From contig NZ_JACHNB010000001.1 of NCBI RefSeq assembly GCF_014205225.1, positions 2,399,501 to 2,463,500 of the forward strand: a stretch of DNA of 64,000 nucleotides, in the 5' to 3' direction. Source of the stretch: Actinoplanes octamycinicus. Lineage in GTDB: Bacteria > Actinomycetota > Actinomycetes > Mycobacteriales > Micromonosporaceae. Both the position numbers and the translations under genes were made by a program. The notes beneath the pieces are model-generated. The model ran no database searches, had not been told where the DNA came from, and worked only from the letters and a program-made list of their open reading frames with translations. Positions 61,946-64,000 of this stretch are shown piece by piece; positions within the stretch are counted from its first letter, which is position 1, and every line of letters starts with the position of its first letter.

Positions 61946-62394
61946 GTCTTGAACGTGACAGCGGGACTCCGATCGAGGTGTTGCTGGTCGAGGACGATCC
62001 GGGCGACGTCCTGATGACCCAGGAGGCGTTCGAGGAGCACAAGGTCCGCAACCGGCTGAACGTGGTCTCCGACGGTTCCGAGGCGTTGTCCTACCTGCGC
62101 CGCGAGGGGCAGTATGCGAACGCGGTCCGCCCCGACCTGATCCTGCTGGACCTCAACCTGCCCAAGCGGGACGGCCGCGAGGTGCTCGCCGAGATCAAGA
62201 AGGACGACGAGCTGGGCCGGATCCCGGTGGTCGTGCTCACCACCTCGTCCGCCGACGAGGACATCCTGCGCAGCTACCAGCTGCACGCCAACGCCTACGT
62301 GACCAAGCCGGTCGACTTCGAGCGGTTCATCGCGGTGATCCGCCAGATCGACGAGTTCTTCGTCAGCGTCGTGAAGTTGCCGCCGCGTGCTTGA
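61942..62394 (+). CDS. Rcp1-type single-domain response regulator
   Basis: 150 residues from ATG 61942. A stand-alone receiver domain: [20 protein letters not shown], phosphoacceptor in [34 protein letters not shown] and [14 protein letters not shown] (Lys). The length and GDVLMT pattern fit the Rcp1 group that partners with CHASE/phytochrome-like kinases. It has no output domain, so it probably acts as a phosphorelay intermediate or by protein contact. It overlaps the kinase gene by ATGA and the phosphatase gene that follows by 8 nt, so four genes (59151-63205) form one coupled operon. Confidence 0.94.
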
Positions 62395-63205
62395 TCGAGT
62401 TTCCGACCTGATCCGTGAGGTCGCGCAGACCGTCGTGCTGCCCCGCTTCCAGCGGCTGGCCGCCGACGAGGTGCACCAGAAGAGCCCAGGTGACATGGTC
62501 ACCATCGCCGACCAGGAGTCCGAGCGGGCGCTGACCCGCGGCCTGACCGCGCTGCTGCCCGGCTCGGTGGTGGTCGGCGAGGAGGCGGTCGCGGCCGATC
62601 CGTCCGTGCGGGACCGGATCGGCGCCGGCGGCGCGGTCTGGATCGTCGACCCGGTCGACGGCACCAACAACTTCGCCGCCGGGCTGACCCCGTTCTGCGT
62701 GATGGTGGCCCTGGTCCGGGACGGCGTCACGACCGCGTCCTGGATCCTCGACGTGGTCGAGGACCGGCTCACCCTGGCCGAGGCGGGCTCCGGCGCGTTC
62801 CGCGACGGGGTGCGGCTGAAGACCCGCGCCGACGCGCCGGTCGCCGGCGACCTGCACGGGGTGATCTCCCGGAAGTACTTCCCGGACGACTTCCGCGACC
62901 AGGTCGACGCGCACGCGGACCAGCTCGGCGGTTACACCAACGGCCGGCACTGCGCCGGTTACGAGTACCCGGCGATCGCCACCGACCGGCAGCAGTTCGC
63001 CATGTTCTGGCGGATCCTGCCGTGGGACCACGCGCCCGGCACGCTGATCGTGCGCGAGTCCGGCGGCGTGGCCCGGCACCTGGACGGCGCCGAGTACCTG
63101 CCGACCAACCAGCGTCGCGGGCTGCTGGTGGCGGCGAACGAGGAGATCTGGCAGACCGTGCACGGCACCCTCTTCCCGGACGGATCGCCCACGATCGAGG
63201 ACTGA
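62387..63205 (+). CDS. Inositol-monophosphatase-family phosphatase
   Basis: 272 residues from GTG 62387. The metal-binding motifs of the family are present: [11 protein letters not shown] (GEE), [20 protein letters not shown] (DPVDGT) and [20 protein letters not shown] (WDHAPG). It removes phosphate from a small substrate such as inositol phosphate, a sugar phosphate or histidinol phosphate; the exact one cannot be told. An in-frame [20 protein letters not shown] start and 8-nt overlap with the regulator gene place it at the end of the signalling operon. The next SDR gene has its own promoter gap of 67 bp. Confidence 0.92.
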   Translation: MLDRVSDLIREVAQTVVLPRFQRLAADEVHQKSPGDMVTIADQESERALTRGLTALLPGSVVVGEEAVAADPSVRDRIGAGGAVWIVDPVDGTNNFAAGLTPFCVMVALVRDGVTTASWILDVVEDRLTLAEAGSGAFRDGVRLKTRADAPVAGDLHGVISRKYFPDDFRDQVDAHADQLGGYTNGRHCAGYEYPAIATDRQQFAMFWRILPWDHAPGTLIVRESGGVARHLDGAEYLPTNQRRGLLVAANEEIWQTVHGTLFPDGSPTIED

Positions 63206-63272
63206 CCGGTGGGGCCGTGTCGGATCTCACAGTGCGATCCGATCCGGTCATCCGGCGTTTTACCGTGCGGGT

Positions 63273-64000
63273 ATGACGTCGTACCTCGATGAGCTCTTCG
63301 GGTTGACCGGCCGGACCGCGGTGGTGACCGGCGGCAGTTCCGGGATCGGCCGCGAGATCGCCCTCGGCCTGGGCCGCGCCGGAGCCCGCGTGGTGCTGGT
63401 CGCCCGGCGGCCGGAGCCGCTCGCCGAGGTGGTCGCCGAGCTGGAGAAAATCGGCGCCGAGGCGGGCGCGGTCACCGCTGATCTGGCGGACCGCGGCGCG
63501 GTCCGGGAGGCCATCGCCGAGATCACTTCCCGGTACGGCGAACCGGACGTCCTGGTCAACTCGGCCGGAGTGAACCTGCGCCCGCCGCTCGGCGAGCTCA
63601 CCGACGACGTCTGGGATCTCACCCTGGCCGCGAACCTCACCGCCCCGTTCCTGCTCGGGCAGGCCTTCGGGCCGGCGATGACCCGGCGCGGCTGGGGCCG
63701 GATCATCAACCTGGTCTCCCAGCAGGCGTTCCGTGCCTACGGCAACAGCGGCGCCTACGGAGCGGCCAAGGCCGGCCTGGTCGGGCTGACCCGGTCGCAG
63801 GCCGAGGCCTGGTCGCCGCACGGGGTCTGCTGCAACGCGATCGCCCCCGGGGTGGTGCACACCCCGCTCACCGAGGCGGTCTTCGCCGATCCCACGAAAG
63901 TGGCGGCGCACGCCGCTCGTACCATGATCGGCCGGAACGGGCTGCCCGAGGATTTCGTCGGTTGTGCCGTTTTTCTGGCGAGCGGCGCGAGTCAAGCGGT
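63273..64000 (+). CDS. SDR-family oxidoreductase, 3' end outside window
   Basis: The first ~242 residues from ATG 63273. The short-chain dehydrogenase fold is complete to the catalytic site: cofactor loop TGGSSGIG, DVLVNSAGVN, Ser in NLVSQQAF, and YGAAK (SGAYGAAKAGLVGL) with Tyr and Lys. The C-terminal part (CCNAIAPGVVHTPLTEAVFA) is typical, and the end lies just past the window. It probably reduces a ketone or oxidises an alcohol using NAD(P)H, in the gluconate-5-dehydrogenase/FabG-like range. Substrate unknown. Confidence 0.9.
   Translation, partial: MTSYLDELFGLTGRTAVVTGGSSGIGREIALGLGRAGARVVLVARRPEPLAEVVAELEKIGAEAGAVTADLADRGAVREAIAEITSRYGEPDVLVNSAGVNLRPPLGELTDDVWDLTLAANLTAPFLLGQAFGPAMTRRGWGRIINLVSQQAFRAYGNSGAYGAAKAGLVGLTRSQAEAWSPHGVCCNAIAPGVVHTPLTEAVFADPTKVAAHAARTMIGRNGLPEDFVGCAVFLASGASQA

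Overview
The window is high-GC actinomycete chromosome, most likely from Micromonosporaceae (Actinoplanes-like). The evidence is the codon bias and gene density, an Rpf-type muralytic enzyme behind a cyclic di-AMP riboswitch, an FxSxx-type (cyclophane) RiPP locus, DUF3040, a SigB/F-family sigma remnant and MMPL/YhgE export genes. This is an inference from gene content; there is no rRNA or other taxonomic marker here. No prophage, IS element or CRISPR array is visible.

Layout. 1-6.5 kb: two divergent ECF sigma genes, a membrane-anchored partner, and an operon for a lipoprotein, a peptidoglycan-binding-domain adaptor and a MacB-like ABC exporter, closed by a perfect 15-bp hairpin. 6.5-12 kb: secreted proteins (a six-cysteine small protein, a ricin-like protein, a subtilase with Ig-like repeats), an orphan CdiI-type immunity gene, and two gene remnants. 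12.4-20 kb: tRNA-Arg(CCT), a secreted hydrolase, and a TetR-controlled MMPL/YhgE export pair with a clear palindromic operator. 20-22 kb: a translationally coupled ribA/deaminase/marR operon under a duplicated palindromic operator. 22-30 kb: secreted RTX-like and very large nuclease/5'-nucleotidase proteins. 30-38 kb: LysR/SnoaL pair, rpf with riboswitch, enoyl reductase-like, methyltransferase, GNAT and winged-helix genes, separated by minisatellites.

39.6-45.9 kb is the most distinctive region: a RiPP locus with two paralogous precursors (conserved AAF-x-NFA core), an NB-ARC/TPR protein, a radical SAM/SPASM maturase and a HExxH enzyme, the last three steps overlapping one another. A convergent second NB-ARC/TPR protein with an N-terminal effector-associated-type domain follows (46.2-49.4 kb).

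49.5-58.6 kb: a GT39 membrane glycosyltransferase, DAHP synthase preceded by a leader peptide rich in Trp/Phe/Tyr and a textbook attenuator, a two-component system, TPR and Smr-domain genes, and a membrane M28 peptidase. 58.7-64 kb: a zinc-ribbon protein, a three-gene overlapping signalling module (REC-PP2C, CHASE3 histidine kinase, Rcp1-type regulator), an IMPase-family phosphatase, and the start of an SDR gene.

Regulation readable from the sequence: TetR and MarR operators, a cyclic di-AMP riboswitch, aromatic amino-acid attenuation, and extensive ATGA/GTGA coupling. A recurring oddity is short tandem repeats of unrelated unit sequence and period placed directly after stop codons.
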